A DNA stretch of 64,000 bases from Malus domestica. Taxonomy: Eukaryota > Streptophyta > Magnoliopsida > Rosales > Rosaceae. The translations under genes were made by a program, and so were the position numbers. The stretch lies in the NCBI RefSeq assembly GCF_042453785.1, contig NC_091677.1, positions 28,707,501 to 28,771,500 on the forward strand. Reading direction: 5' to 3'. Positions 10,428 through 22,214 of this stretch are shown in pieces; position 1 is the first letter of the stretch; every line of letters starts with the position of its first letter. Below the pieces are notes generated by a model, which was not told where the DNA came from, ran no database searches, and saw nothing but the letters and a program-made list of their open reading frames with translations.

Positions 10428-10903
10428 AGGGGCGGTGCCATTCAGTTTTTCGGCACAAAGCGCCATCATCACAAGTGGCTGAATGACACTGAGAAGTATG
10501 CAATCAAGGGTTGTTATTAAATACTCCTTGCGAGTCGGCTCAGAAGTATTTCATATTACTGTAAGGATCATCTTTTTCTGGTTTTTTTTTTTTTTTTTTT
10601 TTTTTTTGAAAAGATAATGTAAGGTTGTGCGTTTTTATATATCTTGCCCCAGTTATATTTCATATTACTGCAAATTCCCAATAAGGCTCCTCAATCAGTG
10701 CTGTCTGTACACTGATATGTTACTTTTTTTGTTGATGTTTAGCATGCCACACACAATAGTATTCTCACAACTCAGTATATCCGGGAACAACCAAGGCGTC
10801 CGTGCTCTTATAGCCCAGATCAGAGATGAAAATGGTAATAATGTCTGTCCAGGAGTTCGCATCGCTGATTGTGGTCACAAAATCGGCTTAAATGGGGATT
10901 TAG
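10428..10903 (+). pseudogene. Acyl-CoA oxidase fragment (ACX3-like)
   Basis: Two exon remnants are recognisable. The first (10428-10560) encodes GAIQFFGTKRHHHKWL and, after an internal deletion that joins GC to NTPCESAQKY, the next conserved block. The second (from about 10743, after a TTTAG acceptor) encodes IVFSQLSISGNNQGV, IAQIRDENG and RIADCGHKIGLNG. These are hallmark segments of peroxisomal acyl-CoA oxidases, which catalyse the first step of fatty-acid beta-oxidation. A stop (TAA at about 10517), the internal deletion, a probable 2-nt loss at the start of the second exon, and absence of the rest show a dead fragment. A retained intron boundary argues against a processed copy. Confidence 0.8.
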
Positions 10904-11830
10904 AAAGACTCATTGACAAGGCGGGCCTGATATATTTCATGCTCTTAGATCTTGGATATTTTGTGGTAACTAAGACAGCCAACCAAGTTCATAATATATT
11001 TGCTACTTCTGTAACCAAACTGAAGACAAAATTCTGAAATTTCTTTTCTTGTTGGTGTCAATACTACAGTGAACATGTATTTAATAAGAAAAAGTGGATA
11101 ATAGATATTTTTCTATTTTATATTCTGTGCTTAAGGGTCGGTCATCGTTCTTTTTAATTTGGTACAAATGGTCAATGACGTTAAACTGTGAAGCGACAGA
11201 AAGTCCATCAAGACCAACGAAAGTTGTGTGCTACACAAAAATATATGAATGTAGCAGCACAATTACTTTCAGAATGGCTAGATTTGAATCTCTGAAATGA
11301 ATGGTCCTAAATGAACCAAGTTGTTGAAAAACTTTCAAGCTTCACACACAATCGACGCCAATCGACACCAGGTCACACGATTTTGTTGAGATTGGAGAGT
11401 AGAGCAGACGTTCATTGTCTTGTTAGACACAACAATTTCATCGGGCATTCATCGATTCCGAATCGAGAAACTTGAGTTGAGATTCCAGATATTGGAGTCA
11501 AACTTATCCCTGTACTTGACATCTTCCAGAATTTAGGAAACCTGCCAGCATCAAAACACTCTAGGGAAAAGGGAAAGGAACTAAAACATATCGGTCCCCT
11601 CATGACCGAAAAATAGTGTTTAGGTAGAAAAACGCCATCATCGGCGAGTAACCCAAACAAAACGTCACTAAACTCCAGCAAATTGACCACTGTTAGAGTC
11701 GCTTTACATGTAAGCAAGTATTCATAACCAAGTGCCATAATCGTCAGTCATTAGAGGCGATATGATTAAGTGATCACGAAACTAAAGGTTTTGGTGAATG
11801 CTGCCTACCACTTCCAACCGATCTCGGGGT
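10904..11830. other. Intergenic, no gene seen
   Basis: This lies between the acyl-CoA oxidase fragment and the VOZ stop codon. A 108-codon minus-strand ORF at 11412-11738 resembles no family I know. The part nearest 11830 is probably VOZ 3' UTR. Confidence 0.6.
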
Positions 11831-14039
11831 TTAGGTAGTTGAAGTTGTCTGATTATCCGAGCCAAAAATATTTCCCGCATCAGCCTTTTTGCTAGCTTTT
11901 CCCTTGCTATTGTTTCCTACTTCTGTTGAAGCCTCAGCAGTGAGCCTTCCCATCTTCTTCTGCAGGTCAGCCAGCGGATCATTTGATTGTTTTCCCTTGG
12001 AACTTTTCTTTGCCGTGCCAAACTTCAGCTCCAACCTATATAGTGCACAGGCGTCTGAGTTGTTGACCTCATACTCAAACAAATGCCACTCGTGATCGCT
12101 TGAAGGCTGTGGATCCATATAATAGGACCTTTTCTGCCCCCCATATTCCTTCATTACCTGCTTTCTTGATTCATGCCATCCACGCCCGCTGTAGTCTGGC
12201 AGTGACCTCTGCTTCCTATTTCCACTCTCAAAGGCTCTTCTAGGCCTACCAAAAAAGAGCCACTCCCTAAGCGTTTCACCCTCGAGCAAAGAAAGATCAA
12301 ATAGCTCTGCAATATTGAATTATTGGTAGCCAGTCAGTGATAAATAAAGTAATAATTCACTTCACTCTGAACCGATAAATGACTAGCTAATAGGAAAAAC
12401 ATAACAAACGGCAGATACCCGAATCATTCCATGGAGATCTTAGAGTAGCAGCCCCATCACAATTGGGGATTCCCACATCCTTCCCCTGTGTCTTAGCATT
12501 AAGCGCGGCAAAAAGTGAACCATCCTTCAAAGCAATGCCCCCAGGTCGCAGAACGGGAGTGTTCCCAGGAAGACCTTCATTTCTTGCTAAAAGGGCATGG
12601 CCACTACTGCAATAGTCCTGACACAAAACTTGGGCAGGCCTGGAACAATCCCAAAGAGCACATTTTGGCCCCAAGAAAGCAGAAACTGGAGGACATATAT
12701 CCGGCATAACATTTGGCACAACATCCTCTTCAGACTGTTTAATGTCACTGTGAGTGATGAAAGGCCCTTCATTTAAGTAATCAGGAAATTCAAAGTGATT
12801 ATTGTTCATTTGAGTAGTCAAATCTGGGATATCAACCATTGTATTCGGGAAATTGGACGCAGTGTGGCATTGGTCAAGGTCCAATCCTTGAAAAATATCT
12901 TCTTGAGGTTCCTTAGAAGAAACGAAAAAGTCCTGAAAAATTGGTTAAGCATAGAGCTCATCAGTAATCAATCACAACTCAAGTAGACATATCCTTAAAA
13001 ATTCCGAAACCACAGCATAGAAGAACAATGAGTACTGTCAAGAATACAATAAATCATACAAAGCAAATCCTATGCTTAATTTCCCAATTCATGGTTTCTA
13101 TCTTCCATTCCACGTTTGGGTCAATTGACAAGATTTACATTAGTCACCAGAAAGCAACCAATATGGGAAGAAAACATTGAATTGGACTCTAAAACTATTG
13201 AAAACTTACACAAAACATCCCTAAATCAAACAAATATGTTGCTCAATAAACCTCTTGGTTGTCCAGGACTCCAGATAGTTATGTAAAGGAAGATAAACAC
13301 CAAACAATGTCAAACATATCTCAAAATCTTGCTCGTTTACGGAATTCCACAACAGGAAGGGAAAACCATGTTGTACTAAATGCGAAAACATCAAGAAAAT
13401 TTCATATGAAAATTTAGCTAATATACGATCAGACTGAATGATGAAGAAAAGTTAAAATAATATGCAGACGAATCATAAACAACCGTTGAAATCTTCCACC
13501 ATAAAAAAGAAAAAAGTATTTACCTCTGTAAATTCCGTGAAATTAATCGAGTGAGGGTTTTGAAGATTAGGTTCTGGGCCTTCAAGCTTAGGTTGTGGCA
13601 ATTCCTTCAATGGACTTTCTGCATCATCTTTCTCATCACAATGTTGTTTCAAGAGCCGGGCTAACTCCTCAGAAAATGATCCAAGGCTTCCATGGCTACC
13701 ACCCTACAGATTTCGAATGTAATCGGATTTTATACACTTACCAAACATTACTCGATACAAAAACACAAAATCCGAAAACATAAATAAAAAACCAGCAAAT
13801 GAGAAAAAACCCACATGCAAGGAAGATGCAGGGGACGGGTCATTGAGCTCGGCACCCCACCCGCCAAGCATCTGATGCATTTGGTCCTCCCAGATGGCAA
13901 TGTCGGCAGTCCGACCCTCATTCCTGGCAATTTGAATATTGGTGACCATCCCTTGAAGCTCTTGGACTCGAGTCTTTGCTTTTTCCTTCAGTAGCTTGTG
14001 AGAAGCAGCCTCACACTTGCCCTTGGAGTCCTTCAGCAT
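11831..14039 (-). CDS. VOZ: VOZ (vascular plant one zinc-finger) transcription factor
   Basis: Four exons on the minus strand: 14039-13815, 13703-13524, 12932-12419 and 12306-11831, all with GT-AG junctions and consistent phase, giving 464 codons plus a stop. Family landmarks in order: basic N-terminus (SASHK-like, here [15 protein letters not shown]), SPASSL before [17 protein letters not shown], then the zinc region [11 protein letters not shown]...CQDYC...[16 protein letters not shown], and the C-terminal DNA-binding block [41 protein letters not shown] proteins bind DNA as dimers through this zinc finger and basic region and act in flowering, phytochrome and stress responses. Length fits the family (about 450-490). 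Between two zinc ligands the sequence reads AQVLCQDYC, about two residues shorter than the usual form as I remember it. The start is the ATG before LKDSKGKC, aligned with known N-termini from memory. VOZ1 versus VOZ2 is not resolved. Confidence 0.93.
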
Positions 14040-14390
14040 TGCTGCCCTCTGCTCTCTCCCTTCCGCTTCTAATAAAATCCCTTAAAAAAAAATTAAAAAA
14101 AAATCAAGAATCTTTCTTGTATGTTAAGTTAATAAACAATCTAATTAGAGAATTAAACGAACAAAAAACATAATTGAAATCATATTGGGGATAATACAAA
14201 CCCTAATTATAAAAATCCAGAGAAAGATGAATGTTGAATGAAAAGGAAAAACGAAAAGCATAGAAAGAGAGATAGTATATACTTCAAATCAACCGAATTA
14301 AACGTTTGAGCAGATTTTTAGGTTCCGAGATTTTGGCTGCTCTTCCGTCTCCTTCCGCGATTTGTTCATTCACTCAGCCGGTCCGTCCCT

Positions 14391-14935
14391 CTTTGTTCTC
14401 GATTGTTTTTCCTATCCTTTTGTACTGGGGTGACGTCTCTATTTGTACTAGTACTTGTATGAGTACTAAACTTTTTTAAATTAAATTTACAAACCTAACA
14501 ATGTGATTGTAGATCATTATATTATTAATTAAGTTGATTAACGTGCTTATTTATTTTAAACATCTGATCTCTCTAGCATTACCCTATTTTTATTATTTAT
14601 TTAGTAGATATACAACTCATATGTGTTGGTAAGCTCTACTTTTATTAGAAATATGGTACAAACTATAGTACAAATATATAATAAAAGTAATATTACTCAA
14701 GAGAAAAATTGGGTGGGGGCTCAGGTTGATATTTGACTTGTTGCATGACACTATTAAAACCACTCAAAATTTATCATGTTGTAAGTTTTAATATAATCTT
14801 TTATATTTTTTTAATAGTTAAATTACTCATAATTATTTTTCCTACTAACTATTATACACCATGAGATTATCTAATGTTTTTTTTTTCTAATAACATGGGG
14901 TTGGAATCCAAGAGTTATTCTCATTTGTTGGTTTA
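14391..14935. promoter_or_regulatory. VOZ upstream region, copy C (ancestral arrangement)
   Basis: This is directly upstream of the intact minus-strand VOZ gene and homologous to copies A and B. It lacks both transposons. The site ACTATTATAC (14848-14857) is the uninterrupted MULE target, and the region near 14655 is the uninterrupted target of the TGTACCCA element. No individual promoter motifs could be assigned. Confidence 0.7.
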
Positions 14936-14939
14936 TCAC

Positions 14940-15430
14940 CCTAAAAACTAGCTTAAAGAGTTCAAATCCAATCATGAGGATTTTCAAATAATAGTACCTA
15001 AGATTTATGTTATAGCTTCAATTGACAATATCATCTGCCACCATATTTTTTCACCCAATAGACATGCATTAACTAGCATTCACTTTATGTGTCATAAGTT
15101 GTCTGCACTGATCAATGATATTGGCAAGAGGATGAAAGTCGATATCAGTCATTTTATTAATTAAGTTAACCACTAGAGCCGAATCTATCTCCACAATAAT
15201 CGTGCAATACACTTGTTAACTACAAGTTTCAATCCAAAATATAGCCCCCAATTTTAGCATCAAGCACCTACCCTTTGCCCAAGTTGACAGAGAACCTGCC
15301 AAGCCAATCACCAATGTTATCTCTAAGAACTCCTCCTACACCTATATTTCCAATAGAATTGATTTGAGAACCGTCCACATTAAGCTTCACCTTCCCTACA
15401 GTAGGTGGATTCCAAGCCACATACTTCATT
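14940..15430 (-). pseudogene. LINE-type RNase H domain fragment
   Basis: The minus-strand frame beginning near 15420 reads AWNPPTVGKVKLNVDGS, then GVGGVLRDNIGDWLGRF, and, after stops, VEIDSALVVNLI and a final VADDIV block. That is the RNase H (RVT_3) domain found at the C-terminus of plant non-LTR retrotransposon polyproteins, with WxPPxxGxxKLNxDG as its signature. Multiple stops and frame changes show decay. It abuts the edge of VOZ upstream copy C. Confidence 0.75.
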
Positions 15431-16797
15431 GTAATTCCAGTCCATTCTTTGATTCAAAAGAAGACTAACATCCATGACAATTCCAATCCGTTGTTTCATC
15501 AAATTACATTTCCCTCTCAAAATTTCTAATGACTCATTTTTAGAGAGTGACCAATATATTCACATCTCTGTACATATGGAACTAATTATTACTTATCACC
15601 AAACTTGAAACACCCATGAACAAATTATGAGTTAGGTGGCGGAGAAAATTTGGTGCCTTGTTACGACCTCCACTTGTTGAAAAGGTCGGAACGATTATTT
15701 TTATTGGGTCGAATCTGTATTGATGGCTTTTCTTTTTTAATATGCTTCGACAAAGTTTTTGGGAACAAGAAACCTAGTTGGGGAATAACGACTACTACAT
15801 GTGAAGGGAAAGTCTAAGAAGCAAAAAAGAATGGGAAGAAAATGGGAAAATATATGGGTCATTTGATACATCTAATTGTGTGGAAGCCAAACTTGTGGTC
15901 AGGGGAGGCTGAAATGCTTTTGTAAGTCTTTTCGGCCTCTGGAAGAAGTGAATAATAGTGGTTTGCCACCAGTTGTCCCATTTTTAGAGAAAAAATTATG
16001 ATGATTTTAATGATAAATACGTAGTAAAAGGTTATACCCCAGATTACCATGTGACAAATTTTAAGTAAATAGTAATGTCACTTAGCAAAATTCAGTTATA
16101 GTTGAGCCCATCAGACGTTTTTTTCCTCTGTCTCGGTTGGTCTCGTTCTGAATATATGTGCGCGCTCTTAGGGTCTGTATATTTGTGCGCTCCTAGGCCC
16201 AAGTGAGCTCCACCGCTTCTTTCCAGTTATTCCGGGCCAACTTTTAGCCCAAATTCAAATCTTCTAAATCTAGCACCAGCCCATACAACTCACTCGGCCC
16301 ACTTAAAAAATCTACCGGTCTTTTTGTATTTTAACCATGAAATCCATGTTTTGTTCTCAAATCATGTTTTCAACAAAACTCGTACTTTGATAATAATAAT
16401 AATAATAATAATAAAACTCGTGTAAAAGACATTCAACCCAACGATTTAATACAAAATCATGAATAAATAATAGGTACAAGAGGTATGAAATTTGCATATA
16501 ATATCAACCTAACAAAGGTAGACCACCAACATCATCGATATTGTTCCCAACTTAATCACGTATTGCTGGGTGTGATGTTTTATCACAAAATGCCTCTTTG
16601 AATCCCCCACTTATCAGATGTATACTATTTTGTTACATACTGATTGTGTGACTTGATTCTCCAACATATAATACTACAATGATCTATAAGAGAATATCAG
16701 TATATGCATATAACAAATATACATGTAGGCATTACTGCTTAAGTGGTAACTTTGAAATGTATTGGATTAAAAGGGTTCGCTTTGAACAAATTAGTGG
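15431..16797. other. Intergenic, no gene seen
   Basis: The first 170 bp extend the LINE-like fragment. The rest has no convincing coding region. A TAA/TAATAA microsatellite lies near 16389-16414. Confidence 0.6.
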
Positions 16798-16978
16798 TCT
16801 CAAACCATAAGGTCATTAGTATAACCATACTGCAACGTAAAAGATCAATAGCTCAAGCCCTAGAATCAAGTTCTCGTCATAGTCTTACAGATTCAAACAA
16901 AGCAGTGAGACATCAGTACATGATTTGGAAACATTTTGAGTAATAAAATCATAGGAAAGCTTCTACACATAACGCAAT
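16798..16978. repeat. Dispersed repeat R1, right copy
   Basis: Close match to 48-228 in the same orientation. It shares the ends near ACCATAAGG and CATAACGCAAT and then diverges. No coding potential. Confidence 0.8.
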
Positions 16979-17139
16979 ATGCCTACTAGTTTAGTGCTTA
17001 CCGTTGACATCAAAAGGATTAGTAAATAATTGACATTATCGCAAGTCGGATAGTGTTAGATATGCCCTAAAAGCTAATTATAAGATGGAACGTGCCAATG
17101 CTACTGATTAATCTAATCACGGGGCAAGATCTCTATATT

Positions 17140-17287
17140 TGATAAAATGATTTCATTTATCCAACTGAATAAAGTTACACTTTGAGTACATATATACAAG
17201 TATATTGTAACCACTAAGGTAAGTAAACATAACTAACTAACAGATACTTAATCACTAAGTAATATCCCTAGATAGTGTTCTTAATCA
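17140..17287 (-). repeat. Copia 3' LTR
   Basis: 148 bp, matching 19602-19750 apart from a few changes and a different last dozen bases at the inner end (GTTCTTAATCA instead of GTAGTTACA). That difference suggests that the internal deletion or later repair affected this LTR's inner edge. Confidence 0.88.
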
Positions 17288-17316
17288 CCAAGGGAAACAA
17301 GCACAGCCGAAGACCT

Positions 17317-19465
17317 TCAGGAAATTGTAGTTAGGTACCCGATGATATAAAGATTCCAAGGAGATGATCGTGATGCAGTTGGCATTCGGTTGATAAGATA
17401 AATGGCTGTGTGAAAAGCTTCAACCCAATAAGTATGAGGTAGCTTAGAAGCTACTAGCATTGTCTGAGCTGTTTCAACTAAGTGGCGATGTTTGCGTTCT
17501 GCACATCCATTTTGTTCAGGAGTGTGAAGGCAAGTGAGTTGATGCTGAATACCATTCTGTTCAGGAGTGTTCACATATTCACCACCAGAATCGGATCATA
17601 AAGCAATGATCTTTGTACACAGAGAGGTTTCAACAAGAGATTTGTATTGCATAAAAGTGGACATTACATCAGACTTGTACTTCAAAGGATATAACCAACA
17701 ATAACAGGTAAAGTCATCAACAAAGATGACATAATATCTGAAACCTTGACAAAAAGCTATAGGTGATGGTCCCCAAACATCCGTGTGTACAAGTTCGAGT
17801 GGCTTGCTAGTTGTACAAACTGTAGAAGTAAAAGGAAGCCAAGAACATTTTTCTAGTGCACAATCTGAGCAAAAGGACTTAGTTGAATGAGATAAAACTG
17901 AAATACAAGACCGTGCTGCAATTTTATCTATGATCTTGACTGAAGGATGACCCAATCTCTGGTGCCACACATCATTGGAAGCCTTGACAGATGCAGTGAA
18001 AACATGCTGCTGATCAGGTGCAGAAGAAGAGAATGAAAAGGATAGAAACCATGCTGGACAGGTCATTTAAAACGTATCCTCCCCGAATAAAGATCATTCA
18101 CAGTGAAGTGAGTAAGATAAAGATGCATAAAACATTTGTTATCAATAAGAAATTGATTTGCAGAGAGAAGATTATGTTTTAATGCAGGAACATATAGTAC
18201 TTTATTAAGCTGAAAAGTACTATCAGATATGGTCAAAGTAATAGAGCCAGAGTGAGTGATGGGCAAACCTTTGCCATCACCAATGTACACTTGTTCTAGA
18301 CCAGTATAGGCTTCAGGATTTTGTAAGGCTGCATAGGAGTTGGTCATATGAGATGTAGCGCCAGAGTCGACAATCCAAGATGGAGTGGATGATAAGGGAT
18401 TTTCCACCATAGTTGAGTGAGAAGGCTTGCCACCATAAGCCGGATTCATGCGATGAGGACAATCAGAGGCCTCATGATCGAATTGATGACAAATTTGACA
18501 CGAATTCTTCTTGGTGTAAGATGAGAAATGTTGGCGGCCTCCACGATTGTAACGAAAATTGGTAAACGATTGGTATTGTCACGATAAGATCTGAAATTGT
18601 CGCGATTGGAGAAGCCACGATTATAATTGCGATCCATGCCACGACCTTAAGTATTGAATGTAGAAGAAGACTGAGTAACAAAGGCCTGAGAATTAGGGTT
18701 GAAAGTTGGAATGGGAAGAATACCGGCAAAACTGTTGAGAGCTTGAAATGTAGAGGAGTCTGAGTTGGTTTTTCTTTGATTAACTAATTGTATCTCTTTG
18801 CTAAGCAATAGACCATGCAACTCATCAATAGTCGTAGATCCAAGACGGAATTGAATGGCATCAACGAACGAATCATACTCAGGGGGCAGACCATGTAGAG
18901 TGACAGAAAGCAAGTCAGAATCGTTCACCGGAGAGCCGGCACTAGCAAGGGCATCAGCAATTGCCTCAATTTGCTAAAGATACTGAGTAGCAGTAGAATC
19001 ACCCTTGGTAAGATTACGAAGATGAGATCGAAGCTCATGAATGTGAGACTGAGAAGCCGTGGCAAGGCGAGATTCCAACTTTGCCCAAAGTTCGCAAGCA
19101 GAATTCACACCAACCGTATAGGGAATTAGGGATTCAGAGAAGGTAGAATTGAGACAGATGAGAATATTTTGATCATTCTCATACCACGCAACAAACTCAA
19201 GATTAAGAGTGCGATTTCCCGAAGAATCAAGAAATTAAGGCGGCGCCACCACAGATCCGTCAATGTGACCGGTAAGGTTGTAACGATGAAAAATCAGAGC
19301 AAATAAAGCACTCCAGGTCAAGTAATTTGTGGTGGTGAGCTTGATTGGCACCATAGATCCGATGTTTTGGATCGTGATGGAGACGAAATTCAGAGAATTA
19401 GGGTTTGGAAAGGCAGTCGGAACAGGATGAACAGGAGAAGCCGATTCCGACAAAGGAGACGCCAT
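17317..19465 (-). pseudogene. Copia gag-protease-integrase remnant
   Basis: Minus-strand pieces in order: gag from the ATG at 19465 (LTTTNYLTWSALF; later LHGLPPEYDSFVDAI), a CCHC-type zinc knuckle near 18450-18510 (CQICHQFDHEASDC), aspartic protease WIVDSGATSHM near 18380, a GAG-pre-integrase motif WHQRLGHPS near 17985, an integrase segment (HTDVWGPSP, FVDDFT) and, after a gap, TPEQNGCAERKHRHLVE near 17535. Several stops and frame changes interrupt gag and integrase. Nothing after the integrase NRMPTA region is present. Confidence 0.9.
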
Positions 19466-19601
19466 GGCTAGAGATCAAGAAGCTCAAACAAGATCAAGAG
19501 ATCAAGAAAATCGATCGAAAAAGAGATCGAACAAGGTAGGGAGAGAAGCGGGAACGATGAGATCGAAGTCGTTAGACAGAGAATGCGAGTGATACCATAT
19601 T

Positions 19602-19750
19602 TGATAAAATGATTTCATTTATCCAACTGAATAAAGTTACACTTTGAGTATATATATATACAAGTATATTGTAACCACTAAGGTAAGTAAACTATAACTA
19701 ACTAACAGATACTTAATCACTAAGTAATATCCCTAGATAGTGTAGTTACA
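19602..19750 (-). repeat. Copia 5' LTR
   Basis: 149 bp, TG...CA on the plus strand, followed directly by TSD ATATT on the right and by the PBS on the left. LTR-LTR differences are few over the shared part, so the insertion is not ancient. Confidence 0.88.
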
Positions 19751-19755
19751 ATATT

Positions 19756-22200
19756 ACCCTTTATACTTTATTAAAGACATAATTTCATATGCCTAAACAA
19801 TGTTTTGAAAATAGGCCTAGCTGCTAGGCAACTGGTCATTGCCTCGATTAATGCATATTCGCATAAAAATTGAAACGTATATTAAGCGGCACTTGCGCGA
19901 GTTAGGCGGGCTGAGCACATGCCTCTCCTTCAAACAAATACGAATTGTAAAGGGTGGAATTCTAAACTTACTTCTAAGTATCTAACGTGTGTTCTTAATT
20001 TATTTTGCATGAACACAAGCACATCGATTAACCATGATCACTTGAATTAATTTAATATAATTAAACAGAATCCAACGTTCCGCTAACTATGCATGTTAAT
20101 ATGATTAGTTACGCTTACTTCACCCGTCACGCTTGCGCACATGTGGACTAAAGTATTCCACAACCTAATAGTTGCTATGTTTCTCTCTCCAAATACTTAT
20201 ATATATACACCATTTTTTAAATACTATAACTAGTTGCGAGATCTGCCATGTGCTGGATTATAGCATATATTAACGAATTCCGATTTTAGGCATAAAATGT
20301 CGGTCTTAACAAACACACAAACATAAACAAAGATCAACAAGCTGCTAGCCTTCAAACCATACACAAAGATATTGAGAAATCATTTTATGGAAGCACTAGT
20401 GTAACAATCAATGTATATTTTGTAACAAGGTAGAAATCGAGTAAACAATGTTGTTCATGATGTGAAAATTCACTTTTTCTACCTACAATATGATTTAAAA
20501 CTCGGTGCACTCGCCAATAAGAATTTGGTTTAATTGGTAAGGGCGTGTTTGTGGTTAATCCCTAATCCAAGTTCAATTCATGCTGTCAACAATTTTCTTT
20601 GGTGCACGATCTGTAAATTCCTATGTAAATCCATACGGGTGGCAGCTAGCAGTTAGGTGCCATGCGTAAGTCCTTCTAGCTTGAGGTTGTAGGTATGTCT
20701 TGATGCTGGTGACGAGAATAACCTATAAACTTTCATTTATAAAACAATAAAATAATAAATAAATAAAACCTTAATGCACTTGTATACAAGTTATCTTGTT
20801 TATTACATTACATATTTCACATGGTAAGATTTGATAGAGATGAATTGAAATTTCGTCATTTTAATTTCAATCATTTTTTAATTTATTAATAATCTTAAAT
20901 TTACTCATCAAAACACAATGCAAAACTAATGCTACGCTACATTTTAGTATATATAACTATTAGTTGATGTTCTTCCTGACTGATCATCCTTTCTCATCGA
21001 ACAAAGCTTCTAATTTTAGCCTAACACTCATATCCCTAGTCGTATTTGGCGAATTTTTAGCTTGAGATGGCTTGATCTTACTTTCTCCTCAATTTCCATT
21101 TAATCTGAAATGTACGTTAGTTGTTTAGGCTAGTGTGATATTTATATATAAGAATCAAGCATCGTGAGTTTGATTCGTAATACAATATTGTCACAGTGGT
21201 ATAAGTTTGATACGAATGAGTTTTATATTTTAAATGTGAGACCCATATATTTTTTAGTTATCTCTATCTTATGATCAGCTACCTATTTTCTCTCTTGTTA
21301 TTTATTGTATGAGTATCACACTCATGAGTTTAATATATTGAACGAAAAAATAAGATTCGCTTCTTAGCATTTAGATTTTCGGCCTACTATAGGAGTTTGA
21401 TTCCTATACTTTGGTATCACGCTCAGTTTCCGGTCTAATATGAAAGGCTTAGAAGCATTTCTATCAGCTTTTAGTCATTTACTTTATATTTGAAGATTTG
21501 TATGCTTTCGTCTAGTATTTTTGTGACGGAAAAACAAGCAAAAAATCTCTTTATTTTTCTTCTTTTTCTTTGTTTGTCAAAGCTAGCTTCTAGTTTAGGA
21601 ACTACATAGTATTGAATGTTACAAAAAAATAAAAACTGAAATAAAAATAGAAAATCAAAATAATTGTGAAAATCAAATTTAACAGTTAAAACACCTTTAG
21701 CATTGAACAATACGTATCATTAAAGTCATACCCCATGATTTCTCAGAAGAAACTAATCTGACAATACATATTGCATACATTTTTTGAATATAAGCAATAT
21801 TTATATCTAACAACCAAGGCAAAACATGTATTGAATATTTAGTTTGGCCGAAATTATTGAAGAGTGGGGTCAATGTTGGGTCTATGTTTGTGTTGTTTTA
21901 GGCTGTGACAATCGGTGACCTCTTCGAAAATAGGATTGATAGAGAAGGTCAGATTCATATTTACAATATATATGTATGTAATCACAAGCACGAGCAATTA
22001 TTGCTATTTTGAGGACCCATTTGAACACGTACATGTGTATGCATACTAGAACCATCAATGAAGACGTGTATGTCCTTTTTAGTACTACTAACAAACTTGT
22101 CAATTGTCAAGAGCCCCTCTAATTAATAAATCTTGATCTTATGTATGAAACGAATTCTTCACCATGCGTGTTTCGATCTAGTAAAATAGTAAGGTTAATT
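19756..22200. other. Intergenic; possible SINE at about 20515-20770
   Basis: No gene seen. At 20528-20582 a TGGTTTAATTGG word followed about 35 bp later by AAGTTCAATTC resembles the A and B boxes of a tRNA-derived RNA polymerase III promoter. An A-rich tail (AATAAATAAATAAAA) lies about 190 bp on. That fits a tRNA-derived SINE, but no target duplication was found. The rest is AT-rich with short unconvincing ORFs. Confidence 0.4.
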
Positions 22201-22214
22201 TCAATTTACTATTA

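Larger units (their letters stand above)
17140..19750 (-). mobile_element. Ty1/copia retrotransposon, internally deleted
   Basis: Near-identical direct repeats 17140-17287 and 19602-19750 are short LTRs, each starting TG and ending CA. A 5-bp TSD ATATT flanks them (17135-17139, 19751-19755). Four bases inside the right (5') LTR is a primer-binding site TGGTATCAC (19597-19589, minus), matching initiator-Met tRNA. Internal order on the minus strand is gag, zinc knuckle, protease and integrase, which is copia order. The element stops inside integrase: reverse transcriptase and RNase H are missing, so it is a deletion derivative about half the normal length. No clear polypurine tract is seen beside the 3' LTR. 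Confidence 0.93.

Noticed and set aside
11412-11738. 108-codon minus-strand ORF
   Set aside because: No recognisable motif, no neighbouring exons, and located in the 3' flank of VOZ.
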